DNA of 20,909 nt from Urbifossiella sp043733485 (GTDB lineage: Bacteria > Planctomycetota > Planctomycetia > Gemmatales > Gemmataceae), in NCBI GenBank assembly GCA_043733485.1, contig JAYTGN010000374.1, forward strand, positions 1-20,909, given 5' to 3'. Under the pieces are notes generated by a model that was given only the letters and a program-made list of their open reading frames with translations, did no database searches and was not told the origin of the DNA. Shown here piece by piece: positions 6,414 through 13,402 of the stretch. How positions within the stretch are numbered: the first letter of the stretch is position 1; each line of letters starts with the position of its first letter. The position numbers and the translations under genes are program-made.

Positions 6414-7470
6414 CCTGCTCCCGAACCTGGGCGAGTGGCTCCGCGGCACCGGCCCCGAGTCGGACGTGGTCGTTTCCACGCGCATTCGCCTGGCGCGAAA
6501 TGCCGTCAATTTTCCATTCACGAATCGGGCCACGCACCAGCAGAAGGCCGAGATCGCGGCCAAGGCCCAGGAAGCCCTCACGAAGGCGGAACTGCCCTAC
6601 CCGCTCGAATATCTGGACATCACGAATCTGTCCGCGCTCGATCGGCAGTTCCTCGTCGAACGGCAACTCATCAGCCGCGAACTCGCCACCGTGCTCGATG
6701 GCCCCCGTGCCGTCGCCTTCGACGGCCAAGAATCCGTCAGCATCATGGTGAACGAGGAAGACCACCTCCGGCTCCAAGTGCTCCGCAGCGGCTTCGCCCT
6801 CGACGAAGCCTGGCAAGACATCGACCGCGTGGACGACGCCATCGAGGCCCGCTTCACCTACGCCTTCCACCAACAGTTCGGCTACCTCACTGCCTGCCCC
6901 ACGAACGTCGGCACCGGCATGCGCGCCAGCGTGATGCTGCACCTGCCCGCGCTCGGGCTCACCAAGCAGATCGACAAAGTCTTCCGCGCCTTGCAGAAGA
7001 TTAACCTCGCGGTTCGCGGCTTGCACGGAGAGGGAAGCCGCGCCTTCGGCGACCTCTACCAGATTTCCAACCAGGTGACGCTCGGCAAAAGTGAGCCGAA
7101 GATTCTCAACGAAATCCGCGAGGTGATCCAAACGATCCTGCAGTACGAGCGGCAGGCCCGGGGAGCCTTACTCAAGGAACGCCGACAGGACGAACAGAAC
7201 CGCGTGGCCCGCGCCATCGGCACGCTCAGCAGTGCGACCATGATTACGTCCGAGGAGACGATGGAACTTCTTTCGGCGGTGCGGCTCGGAATTCACTTGA
7301 ACCTGATCGACGACCTTCCGCACACGACCGTGAACCAGCTGTTCATCCACACGCAGGCGGCGCACTTGCAGAAGCTGATGGGCCAGCCGCTCGATGGCGA
7401 GGAACGCAACGCAGCGCGGGCGAAGTACCTGAAGTCGAAGCTGCGCGAATTGGGCACGACTCAAAGATAG
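6400..7470 (+). CDS. mcsB: Protein-arginine kinase McsB
   Basis: A 356-residue guanido-kinase-fold enzyme that phosphorylates arginine side chains in proteins, marking them for Clp degradation in Firmicutes. Recognisable segments are STRIRLARN (from residue 26; phosphate-binding arginines), NEEDHLRLQ (residues 118-126, catalytic glutamates), TACPTNVGTGMRASVMLHLP with C166, and GEGSRAFGDLYQISNQ with E211. All match family positions within about one residue. The C-terminal phosphoarginine-sensing motif, RDxxRA in Bacillus, here reads RNAARA (336-341), an Asp-to-Asn change. The start overlaps the McsA paralogue 2 end. The stop codon TAG is the first three bases of a perfect 21-base inverted repeat. 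Activity is expected; the allosteric control may differ. Confidence 0.95.
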   Translation: MNLDSLLPNLGEWLRGTGPESDVVVSTRIRLARNAVNFPFTNRATHQQKAEIAAKAQEALTKAELPYPLEYLDITNLSALDRQFLVERQLISRELATVLDGPRAVAFDGQESVSIMVNEEDHLRLQVLRSGFALDEAWQDIDRVDDAIEARFTYAFHQQFGYLTACPTNVGTGMRASVMLHLPALGLTKQIDKVFRALQKINLAVRGLHGEGSRAFGDLYQISNQVTLGKSEPKILNEIREVIQTILQYERQARGALLKERRQDEQNRVARAIGTLSSATMITSEETMELLSAVRLGIHLNLIDDLPHTTVNQLFIHTQAAHLQKLMGQPLDGEERNAARAKYLKSKLRELGTTQR

Positions 7471-7528
7471 CCGCCGGCTTGCCGGCGGGATCGAATACCA
7501 AGCACGACCGCCGGCAAGCCGGCGGCTA
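7468..7528. repeat. Inverted pair of palindromes spanning the mcsB stop and next gene's start
   Basis: Perfect 21-base inverted arms at 7468-7488 and 7508-7528. Each is itself self-complementary (CCGCCGGC, two-base loop, GCCGGCGG). The left arm begins with the mcsB TAG stop; the right arm ends two bases before the next gene's ATG. It could terminate mcsB transcription, and it leaves no room for a ribosome-binding site for the next gene's upstream start. Confidence 0.8.
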
Positions 7529-7529
7529 A

Positions 7530-7931
7530 ATGACTGAGAATATTACGATGGCCGTTCCGACGCTGATTACCGCGGTCCTGCTCATTGCAGTTGGCGCGAT
7601 GGGTTACGCGAGCCAAGATCCCGAGAAGGCGAGCATCACCGCTCTGATCCCGGCGTTCCTCGGCGGCGCACTCGCGATCTGCGGTTTGCTCGCCTTCAAG
7701 GACGGCGCGCGAAAGCACGCCATGCACGCGGCCGCCGCGCTCGCGTTGCTGGGCGGCCTCGGAGCGCCCTACCCCATCGTGAAGCGACTGATCAAGGGAA
7801 CGGACGTGAACTTCTCGGAGCCCGCCGTGATCTCGGCGGCACTCACGTCGCTGATTTGCTTCGTGTTCGTGGGCTTGTGCGTGCGGTCGTTCATCCAGGC
7901 CAAGAAGGCGCGGCAAGCCGCGGTCGTCTGA
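7530..7931 (+). CDS. Small integral membrane protein of unknown function
   Basis: A 133-residue hydrophobic protein with about four membrane segments: PTLITAVLLIAVGAMGYA, ALIPAFLGGALAICGLLAF, AAAALALLGGLGAP, and AALTSLICFVFVGLCVRSF. It ends in a short basic tail (IQAKKARQAAVV). A second in-frame ATG at 7548 (MAVPTLIT) is an alternative start, and neither has an obvious ribosome-binding sequence because a GC-rich palindrome lies directly upstream. I do not recognise a characterised family. The gene is on the same strand as mcsB, 60 bases downstream, but the intervening inverted repeat may separate their transcripts. It converges on the prenyltransferase-repeat gene. Confidence 0.75.
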   Translation: MTENITMAVPTLITAVLLIAVGAMGYASQDPEKASITALIPAFLGGALAICGLLAFKDGARKHAMHAAAALALLGGLGAPYPIVKRLIKGTDVNFSEPAVISAALTSLICFVFVGLCVRSFIQAKKARQAAVV

Positions 7932-7932
7932 T

Positions 7933-8871
7933 TTACTTCTTCTCCATCTCGTCGAGCCACTTCCCGATCGCCGCGACCAGGTAGACACCGCTCGCGGAGG
8001 AAGGCTCGCCCGGCTTCACGCCATACCCACCGTCCTTGTTGCGACACTTGCCGATGAACTCGCTCAGCTTCGCCGCGTTCTTCGGCTTCTCCTTGAGCAG
8101 GTAGAAGGCACGCATTACTCGGTACGTCGTTTCGAGGTCGGATACTTTCTCATCCTTCTTGCCCCAGCCGCCATCATCTCGCTGACCATTGCGAAGCTCA
8201 TCACCGAATTGCGTCATCACAGCTGGCCGAAACTCCTGTCCGAGCCGAATTGACATCGCAGATGTCGAACCGAGAATACGTGCTCCTCCGTCTTTAGGGT
8301 CGGGCCGCGGTTTGTGAAAGCTATATTCGCTACGGTGAAAATCGCCGGCGATCTTGAACCACGGTTTCAAATCAAACGGGCAATCCTTCACGCCCCAGGC
8401 TTCCACCGCAGCCGCGCCGATCCGCGCGTCCTCGAACGTCTTTGCATTCTCCTTCAAGTAATCCATCGCCTTCGCGAACTGGTCCTTGGGAGTCTCCAGT
8501 TCCACGGCCGCCATCACGCCGACGGCGGTGAGCGCGACATCCGGTTTGCCGCCGGGCGAATCCGCAAACCCACCGGTCTTCGGGTCGAAGCACGACATCG
8601 CGAACGCGGCGGTTCCCTTCGCGTTCGGAACGGCCTCGGCGGTCTTCTTCCCGGTCAAGTACTTGAGGGTCCGAACGGCGGAAGACGTGGCCCGGAGGCT
8701 GGTTCCCTTGGCGTTCGCCGTGGCTTTAAACGCCCCCGTTTCTTTGTCTTGCAGCGCCTGCACATAGCGGATCGTCGCGAGTTTCTGGTCGAGTGCCTCG
8801 ACTATTTCCTTGGTCTGAGCGAACGACAGCGACGGGAGGACCAGCACGATGGCGAGTGCGAAACATCGCAT
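7933..8871 (-). CDS. Secreted prenyltransferase/squalene-cyclase-repeat protein
   Basis: A 312-residue exported protein with a signal peptide (MRCFALAIVLVLPSLSFAQ). The rest is a set of alpha-alpha repeat segments like those of protein prenyltransferase beta subunits and squalene cyclases: YVQALQDKETGAFK, FDPKTGGFADSPGG, GQRDDGGWGKKDEKVSDLETTYRVMRAFYLL and CRNKDGGYGVKPGEPSSASGVYLVAAIG. This predicts an alpha/alpha toroid. Periplasmic location and absence of a recognisable catalytic set argue against true cyclase or prenyltransferase activity (inference). The frame opens at a TTG 15 bases upstream, but the ATG at 8871 is preceded by GAGGAGAC and begins the signal peptide. It lies downstream of mog on the same strand, with a hairpin between them. 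Confidence 0.85.
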   Translation of the reverse strand: MRCFALAIVLVLPSLSFAQTKEIVEALDQKLATIRYVQALQDKETGAFKATANAKGTSLRATSSAVRTLKYLTGKKTAEAVPNAKGTAAFAMSCFDPKTGGFADSPGGKPDVALTAVGVMAAVELETPKDQFAKAMDYLKENAKTFEDARIGAAAVEAWGVKDCPFDLKPWFKIAGDFHRSEYSFHKPRPDPKDGGARILGSTSAMSIRLGQEFRPAVMTQFGDELRNGQRDDGGWGKKDEKVSDLETTYRVMRAFYLLKEKPKNAAKLSEFIGKCRNKDGGYGVKPGEPSSASGVYLVAAIGKWLDEMEKK

Positions 8872-8902
8872 GAAAAGTCTCCTCAAGGAAAATCAACCGC
8901 AA

Positions 8903-8930
8903 GCCCACCCATGGCAATGGGTGGGTGGGC
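8903..8930. terminator. GC-rich hairpin between mog and the downstream gene
   Basis: GCCCACCCAT, loop GGCA, then ATGGGTGGG with an extra TGGGC. It lies directly downstream of the mog stop on the minus strand. It has no T-run, so it could be a weak terminator or another dispersed palindrome. Confidence 0.4.
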
Positions 8931-8931
8931 G

Positions 8932-9456
8932 TCACGACACCTTCGGTCTAAACGCCTTCACCACGGTTTCGTTGGTGGTCAAGAAAGGCCCCTCGATCAG
9001 ATCCACGCAATACGGCACGGCCGGGAACACCGCCAAGAGGCACTCGCGGATCGCGGCCGGTTTGCCGGGCAGGTTGATGATGAGCGTCTGGCCGCGGATG
9101 CCGGCGGTTTGCCGCGACAGGATCGCCGTCGGCACGCTCTTCAGCGAGACTTGCCGCATCAATTCGCCGAAGCCGGGCATCATCTTGTCGCACACGGCTT
9201 CGGTCGCCTCGGGCGTGACATCGCGCTTGGAAGGCCCCGTGCCACCGGTCGTTACCACGAGGCAACAGCCTTCCTGATCGCAAAGTTCTTGCAGGTTCAA
9301 CTCGATGATGCCTTTTTCATCCGGGATCAATCGCAGCACGGGTTCCCATTCGCACGAAAGCACTTCTTGCAGGCACGCGAGGATTGCGGGCCCGCCGCGG
9401 TCTTCGTAGATGCCCTGGCTGGCGCGATCCGAGATGGTGACGATGCCGATTTTCAT
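8932..9456 (-). CDS. mog: Molybdopterin adenylyltransferase
   Basis: A 174-residue cytoplasmic enzyme that adenylates molybdopterin before molybdenum insertion. The sequence follows the MogA family closely: MKIGIVTISDRASQG, LRLIPDEKGIIE, TTGGTGPSKRDVTPEAT, MPGFGELMRQVSL, VPTAILSRQTAGIRGQTL, INLPGKPAAIRECL and a C-terminal VPYCVDLIEGPFL with AFRP. It is about 20 residues shorter than E. coli Mog, mainly between the INLPGKP and VPYC segments. The start at 9456 has GAGGATCCTC just upstream. The leader contains a 34-base repeat (9480-9513) that is found again in inverse orientation beyond the alcohol dehydrogenase gene. No other molybdenum-cofactor genes lie nearby, though the ABC ATPase at the left end is ModF-like. 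Confidence 0.94.
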   Translation of the reverse strand: MKIGIVTISDRASQGIYEDRGGPAILACLQEVLSCEWEPVLRLIPDEKGIIELNLQELCDQEGCCLVVTTGGTGPSKRDVTPEATEAVCDKMMPGFGELMRQVSLKSVPTAILSRQTAGIRGQTLIINLPGKPAAIRECLLAVFPAVPYCVDLIEGPFLTTNETVVKAFRPKVS

Positions 9457-9479
9457 GAGGATCCTCGTGTCGCCGCGAA

Positions 9480-9513
9480 GCGCTCCGCTCCGAGGACTCC
9501 GCGTCGCGGCTAA
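9480..9513 (-). repeat. Dispersed 34-base repeat, copy 1
   Basis: On the minus strand it starts TTAGCCGCGACGCGGAGTCC and ends GGAGCGGAGCGC. It is identical over 34 bases to copy 2 (10753-10786), which is in the opposite orientation. The sequence after it (TTCGCGGCGAC) pairs with its start (GCCGCGA), so the longer unit can fold back. It lies in the leader of mog. Confidence 0.85.
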
Positions 9514-9571
9514 TCTGTATGGCTATATTACTCCGCACGAACTGACCCGATTCCTGAAACTGAAAACCGAC

Positions 9572-10750
9572 ATGCGAACTTGGACTTTTCAATCGGCCGG
9601 CAGCCTCATCTTCGGCCGCAATTCCATCGATCAACTTCCCGATTCGGCACTCGGCCTCGGGGCGAAACGCATCTTCATCGTCACCGACGCGATTCTGGTG
9701 AAAGCCGGCGTCGTGGAGAAAGTCGCTTCCAAACTCACTGTTGCCGGGATCGCGCTGGAGAGCTTCCTCGTCGATAAGCCCGAGCCGTCGATCGAGATCA
9801 TCCGCAACGCCACCGCGAAGGCGAAGGCCTTCGCACCCGACGCGGTGCTCGGCCTCGGGGGCGGCAGCAACATGGACTGCGCCAAACTCGTGGCCCTCGT
9901 GCTCGCCCACGGCAAGGACGCGACCGATTACACCGGCGATTGCCGGGTGCCCGGCCCGGTGACGCCGCTGATCTGCGTGCCGACCACCGCGGGCACCGGG
10001 TCCGAAGTCTCGGCCGCGGCCGTCTTCACCGATACCGAGAAGCAGATCAAAGTCTCGTGCCTGAGCCCGTTCCTGAGGCCCGATGTCGCGGTGGTCGATT
10101 CGCTGCTCACGGTGTCGTGCCCCCCGAAGGTGACGGCCGATAGCGGCATCGACGCGCTCACGCACGCCATCGAGGCGTTCACGGCCTGCGACAACGATTC
10201 GTTCCCGTTGCCGAGCGGCGAAAGGAGCGTCTATCAAGGGAAGAACCCGATGGCGGACGCGATGGCGGAGAAGGCGATCGGCCTCGTCGGGAAGTTTCTG
10301 AAACGCGCCGTGAAGGACGGCAATGATCTCGAAGCCCGCGATGGCATGGCCCTCGCCGCGACCCTGGGCGGCCTCGCGTTCTCGAACGCCGGTGTGGCTT
10401 TGGTTCACGCGATGGAGTATCCGGTGGGCGGCGCGGTTCACGTGTCGCACGGCGCAGGCAACGGACTGTTGTTGCCGTATGTGATGGCGTTCAATCAACC
10501 GGCGGCAAAAGCGAATCTGGCGAAGCTTCCCGCGCTGCTCGGCCATCCGTCTGGTGATGCCATCGACCTCGTGACGAAGCTGCGCGAGGAGATTGGCATT
10601 CCGCTGCGATTGCGCGACCTCGGGGTGAAGGAAGAGATGCTGCCCGGTTTCGCGGCGAAGGCCTTCGCGATCAAGCGCCTCATGCGCGTGAACCCGCGAA
10701 TGCCGCAAAACGAAGCCGAAATTCTGGAGATCTACAAGGCGGCGTTCTGA
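9572..10750 (+). CDS. Iron-containing alcohol dehydrogenase
   Basis: A 392-residue cytoplasmic NAD(P)-dependent dehydrogenase of the group III (Fe-ADH) family. GGGSNMDCAK (from residue 96) is the nucleotide-binding loop and PTTAGTGSEVS (from 137) the conserved strand. Metal ligands are visible as D194 and H198 in GIDALTHAIEAF, and H279 and H293 in VHAMEYPVGGAVHVSHGAGNG, with the family's 14-residue spacing. The frame stays open upstream to 9410, across the repeat and antisense to mog, but family similarity begins at MRTWTFQSAG, so I take 9572; there is no clear ribosome-binding sequence. The gene is bracketed by a perfect 34-base inverted repeat. Substrate is unknown; family members reduce aldehydes or oxidise primary alcohols. 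Confidence 0.94.
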   Translation: MRTWTFQSAGSLIFGRNSIDQLPDSALGLGAKRIFIVTDAILVKAGVVEKVASKLTVAGIALESFLVDKPEPSIEIIRNATAKAKAFAPDAVLGLGGGSNMDCAKLVALVLAHGKDATDYTGDCRVPGPVTPLICVPTTAGTGSEVSAAAVFTDTEKQIKVSCLSPFLRPDVAVVDSLLTVSCPPKVTADSGIDALTHAIEAFTACDNDSFPLPSGERSVYQGKNPMADAMAEKAIGLVGKFLKRAVKDGNDLEARDGMALAATLGGLAFSNAGVALVHAMEYPVGGAVHVSHGAGNGLLLPYVMAFNQPAAKANLAKLPALLGHPSGDAIDLVTKLREEIGIPLRLRDLGVKEEMLPGFAAKAFAIKRLMRVNPRMPQNEAEILEIYKAAF

Positions 10751-10752
10751 GT

Positions 10753-10786
10753 TTAGCCGCGACGCGGAGTCCTCGGAGCGGAGCGC
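10753..10786 (+). repeat. Dispersed 34-base repeat, copy 2
   Basis: Identical over 34 bases, in inverted orientation, to copy 1. It starts two bases after the alcohol dehydrogenase stop codon and lies between convergent genes. The fold-back extension seen in copy 1 is missing here (GACATCGCC follows instead). Confidence 0.85.
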
Positions 10787-10823
10787 GACATCGCCAGCAC
10801 CTCCGCACCACGGTGAACGTGGT

Positions 10824-11747
10824 CTACAAATCCAGGTCCCAGACGAGCACTTCGCCGTTGTCGCCGCCGGCCGCGGCGAGGGTGCCATCCGGAGAGACCG
10901 CAACCGAGCGCAGGCGGCCGAGCTTCCAGGTGAAGCGGGCCACGCGCTCCCAATACTGCGTGTCGTAAATGTGAACCGTCGTGTCGTTGCTCGTGGCGAA
11001 GAGGTAGCGGCCGGTGGGGTGGAAGGTGGCGGCCGTGAAGTGCTGCCGGCTATCGTTGCGGAGCAGGCGCGGTTCGACCAGATCCGGGACCGGCCAGACG
11101 ATGATCGTCATGTCGTGGACGCCGACGAGCCGTTCGCCGTCCGGTGAAAAGAGAAGCTGCCCCGGGTAGTTGCTGTGGGCGTACGAACACGAGGCTTCGA
11201 CGCGGCCCGAGATGCCCGAGCGGAGTTGCAAGCGGAACGGCGTTTCCCATTTCACCTTGCCCGTTGCACTTCGAGCGACAGTGGCCACGCGTCGGCCCGT
11301 CGGGCAGACGGTCGTGCTGTGGAAGCCGAGGTCGGCTTTGGAAACGGACCATTCTTGTTCCCAGCCGCCGCCATCCACCGATCGCCAGGCGATGAGCGAC
11401 GACTCGGGGAAGCTGTGGTCGGAGACGACCCGCGAGCCGTCGGGCGTCTGCGTGATCCAGGTGAGGTTGCCGCCGGCTTCGAGGCTGAGTTGGGCCACGC
11501 GTTTGCGGGAGCGGTCGAAGACTTTCCAACCGGTGCTGCCGGCCCAACCCACGGCGCGGTTATCCGGGGTGAAGTAGAGCGTCTGCGTTTTGCGGCGAGC
11601 GGAAGGGTCGAGTTGCAGCGGTTCGTCGTCGGTGTCGAGGTTCCAGAGGAAGACGCCTTGGTCTTCGACGGCCGCGGCGAGGGCCCGGCCATCCGGACTG
11701 AAGGCCAGCCCCGTCACTTCGCCGATTTCCGCGTTGAGTACCCGCAT
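10824..11747 (-). CDS. WD40-repeat protein
   Basis: A 307-residue protein made of WD40-type beta-propeller repeats. Typical blades include VTGLAFSPDGRALAAAVEDQ...VFLWNLD, GQLLFSPDGERLVGVHDMTIIVWPV, FTAATFHPTGRYLFATSNDTTVHIYD and RSVAVSPDGTLAAAGGDNGEVLVWDLD at the C-terminus. The number of blades fits a single propeller. No signal peptide or kinase domain is present, so it is probably a cytoplasmic scaffold; planctomycetes carry many such proteins and the partner cannot be told. GGGAG lies a few bases upstream of the ATG. A TATGAT hexamer at 11766-11771 could be a -10, without a good -35. It converges on the alcohol dehydrogenase gene. Confidence 0.9.
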   Translation of the reverse strand: MRVLNAEIGEVTGLAFSPDGRALAAAVEDQGVFLWNLDTDDEPLQLDPSARRKTQTLYFTPDNRAVGWAGSTGWKVFDRSRKRVAQLSLEAGGNLTWITQTPDGSRVVSDHSFPESSLIAWRSVDGGGWEQEWSVSKADLGFHSTTVCPTGRRVATVARSATGKVKWETPFRLQLRSGISGRVEASCSYAHSNYPGQLLFSPDGERLVGVHDMTIIVWPVPDLVEPRLLRNDSRQHFTAATFHPTGRYLFATSNDTTVHIYDTQYWERVARFTWKLGRLRSVAVSPDGTLAAAGGDNGEVLVWDLDL

Positions 11748-11872
11748 TTCATCTCCCTTGGCGGCATCATAGTTCGCGAGAATGGCGAACGTGATTCCGT
11801 TTGTTCCGGGAGGCGAGATTCTTGCTCGGCGAGTGGTCGAGTAGAACGGTTACGACGGGTGGACGGGCGCGA

Positions 11873-12484
11873 TCAACGTTCGGGAAGTTCCTCGGCCGTG
11901 GCGTCGTCGGTTCCGAGCCGCACCCAGACTTTGCCGGGCCGCGTTTGGCGGAACTGAAAGCCGGTCGCCGGGCTCTTCAACCAGCCGTCGGAATCCGCCG
12001 CGAGTGGAACGTAAATGGCGCTCGAACCGAGCGCATGGATCTCCGGCACCTTCGTGTCGCGGTCGAACACCCAGACCTCCGGCACGCCGAGCCCGGCATA
12101 GAACGGAAACTTCTCGTACGTCTCGTCGCGCGGCGAGCGAATCTCGACCACCACGAGCGGTGCCCCGACCATGTACTCGTTTTTGTCGATGTGCAGCCGA
12201 TCCGGGCTGACGAGCACGATGTCCGGGATGCGGTAGTTCAGCGTCCACTGCTCTTCGTCTTCCGGCGTGGTCAGGTTCACCTCCTGGCGAACGAGTCCAC
12301 CGAGCGGGCGAGCCCAGCGCCACTTGATGATGGTGCTCAGAGCAAGGGAAAAGTCTTGGTGCGATCCGTTGGCCATCGGCGGCATGTGCAGCACTCCGTT
12401 CCACATTTCGTCCCACTGGGAAGCGTCGGAGTTCTTGCGTTCCGCGACCCACTTCGGAGGCATATTCGCGATCACGGCTTGCAT
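11873..12484 (-). CDS. Uma2-family (DUF820) restriction-endonuclease-fold protein, paralogue 2
   Basis: A 203-residue protein of the Uma2 family, which has a PD-(D/E)XK nuclease-like fold and is greatly expanded in planctomycetes and cyanobacteria. Core motifs are NYRIPDIVLVSPD (predicted acidic residue), LVVVEIRSPRDETYEKFPFY (E and surrounding strand) and GLGVPEVWVFDRDT. The N-terminus MQAVIANMPPKW and the segment EMWNGVLHMPPM are shared with the upstream neighbour. AAGGAG lies eight bases upstream of the ATG at 12484. The gap to the preceding gene is 14 bases, so the two are surely one transcription unit. The in vivo function of the family is not established; nuclease activity is an inference from fold. 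Confidence 0.9.
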   Translation of the reverse strand: MQAVIANMPPKWVAERKNSDASQWDEMWNGVLHMPPMANGSHQDFSLALSTIIKWRWARPLGGLVRQEVNLTTPEDEEQWTLNYRIPDIVLVSPDRLHIDKNEYMVGAPLVVVEIRSPRDETYEKFPFYAGLGVPEVWVFDRDTKVPEIHALGSSAIYVPLAADSDGWLKSPATGFQFRQTRPGKVWVRLGTDDATAEELPER

Positions 12485-12498
12485 GGTGAAGTCTCCTT

Positions 12499-13107
12499 TT
12501 ACATGTCCCCGAGTTCTTTGGCGGTTGCGTCGTCGCCGGCAATGCGGACCCAGACCTTGCCGGGAAGTGCTTGCCGAAATTCGACGCCCGAGGCCGGGCT
12601 GCGAATCCAGCCATCCGCGCTCGGCTCGATGAGTTGGTAGGAAGCCTCGCCGAGTGCGTAGAGTTCTGGTTCGCGCGTTTCGCGGTCGAAGACCCAGACC
12701 TCCGGCACGCCGAGCCCGGCATAGAACGGAAACTTCTCGTACGTCTCATCGCGCGGCGAAAGGATTTCGATGACCACGAGCGGAGCCCCGACCATGTATT
12801 CGATCTTGTCGATATCGAAGCGGTCCGGCGTGAGGAGAACCAAGTCGGGGATGCGGTAATTCTTCGTCCACTGCCACTCGTCTTCGGGCGTGGTCAGATT
12901 CACTTCTTGGTGAACCCGACAGCCGCGAAGTTGGGCCCACCACAGATGGAGGTAGATCATCAGATCGCGACTGAAATTTTGATGGAGCCGGTTCGGCATC
13001 GGCGGCATGTGCAGCACTCCGTTCCACATTTCGTCCCACTGGGCGGCTTCGGAGGTTTTGCGATCCTCCAGCCACTGCGGGGGCATGTTCGCGATCACGG
13101 CCTGCAT
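12499..13107 (-). CDS. Uma2-family (DUF820) restriction-endonuclease-fold protein, paralogue 1
   Basis: A 202-residue tandem paralogue of the neighbouring Uma2 gene, with the same plan: MQAVIANMPPQW at the N-terminus, NYRIPDLVLLTPD, LVVIEILSPRDETYEKFPFY and GLGVPEVWVFDRET. It is the first gene of the pair. AGGGAT lies about five bases before the ATG, and a promoter-like pair (TTGCGG, 18 bases, GATAAT) is found at 13156-13161 and 13132-13137. The two genes are nearly identical in two nucleotide blocks but diverged elsewhere, which suggests gene conversion. Why two copies are kept is unknown. Confidence 0.9.
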   Translation of the reverse strand: MQAVIANMPPQWLEDRKTSEAAQWDEMWNGVLHMPPMPNRLHQNFSRDLMIYLHLWWAQLRGCRVHQEVNLTTPEDEWQWTKNYRIPDLVLLTPDRFDIDKIEYMVGAPLVVIEILSPRDETYEKFPFYAGLGVPEVWVFDRETREPELYALGEASYQLIEPSADGWIRSPASGVEFRQALPGKVWVRIAGDDATAKELGDM

Positions 13108-13131
13108 GACGGATCCCTCTGACGAGTTCCC

Positions 13132-13161
13132 ATTATCTTACCGGAAGTCGGGAAGCCGCAA
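13132..13161 (-). promoter_or_regulatory. Possible sigma70-type promoter for the Uma2 pair
   Basis: On the minus strand, TTGCGG (13156-13161), an 18-base spacer and GATAAT (13132-13137). The -10 differs from the consensus at one position and the -35 at three. It would start transcription about 20 bases before the ATG. Confidence 0.4.
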
Positions 13162-13174
13162 GCGGCCAACCGCT

Positions 13175-13271
13175 CAAACGCATGACGCCCCCGGTTTTCA
13201 CCGAGGGCGCCGTTGGTTGTTCTCGAACGCGAACCTTACCGGCCGGGGCCGCCCGAGCCGAGCGGGCCGCC
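13175..13271 (-). pseudogene. Relic of a secretin gene 3' end (duplicated tail and hairpin)
   Basis: About 95 bases closely match the end of the secretin gene and its downstream region (13434-13527). On the minus strand this copy reads out as GGGGGPLGSGGPGR followed by TAA, compared with EGGPLGSGGPR and TAA in the intact gene. The flanking hairpin with GGTGAAAACC is also duplicated. Upstream of the tail there is no further secretin coding sequence, only palindromic DNA. I infer a tandem paralogue that was deleted, or a partial duplication. Confidence 0.65.
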
Positions 13272-13285
13272 ACCACCACCTGCTG

Positions 13286-13391
13286 TGGCCCGGTCTCCTG
13301 ACCGTGCCACTCGGCCGACCGTAGGTCTCCTGTATCGCTAGCGAGGAGACCTTCGGTCGAACCTATGGCACGGTCAGGAGACCGTGCCATA
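13286..13391. repeat. Nested palindromic element
   Basis: Outer arms of 19 bases (13291-13309 and 13366-13384) are perfectly complementary. Inner arms (CGACCGTAGGTCTCC and GGAGACCTTCGGTCG) pair with one mismatch. The right end is itself a perfect 12-bp hairpin (TATGGCACGGTC, loop AGGA, GACCGTGCCATA; 13364-13391). It lies between the two copies of the secretin tail. Confidence 0.8.
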
Positions 13392-13402
13392 GCAGACCGA
13401 AA

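Noticed and set aside
9480..10786. Inverted repeats considered as ends of an insertion sequence
   Set aside because: The gene between them is a metabolic dehydrogenase, no transposase is present and no target-site duplication is evident.
9317..10903. Long minus-strand open frame opposite the alcohol dehydrogenase
   Set aside because: Overlaps three well-supported genes and runs through repeats; no recognisable domain.
13133..13390. Small open frame in the intergenic region after the secretin
   Set aside because: Consists of the duplicated tail and palindromes read in another frame; no plausible start or motif.
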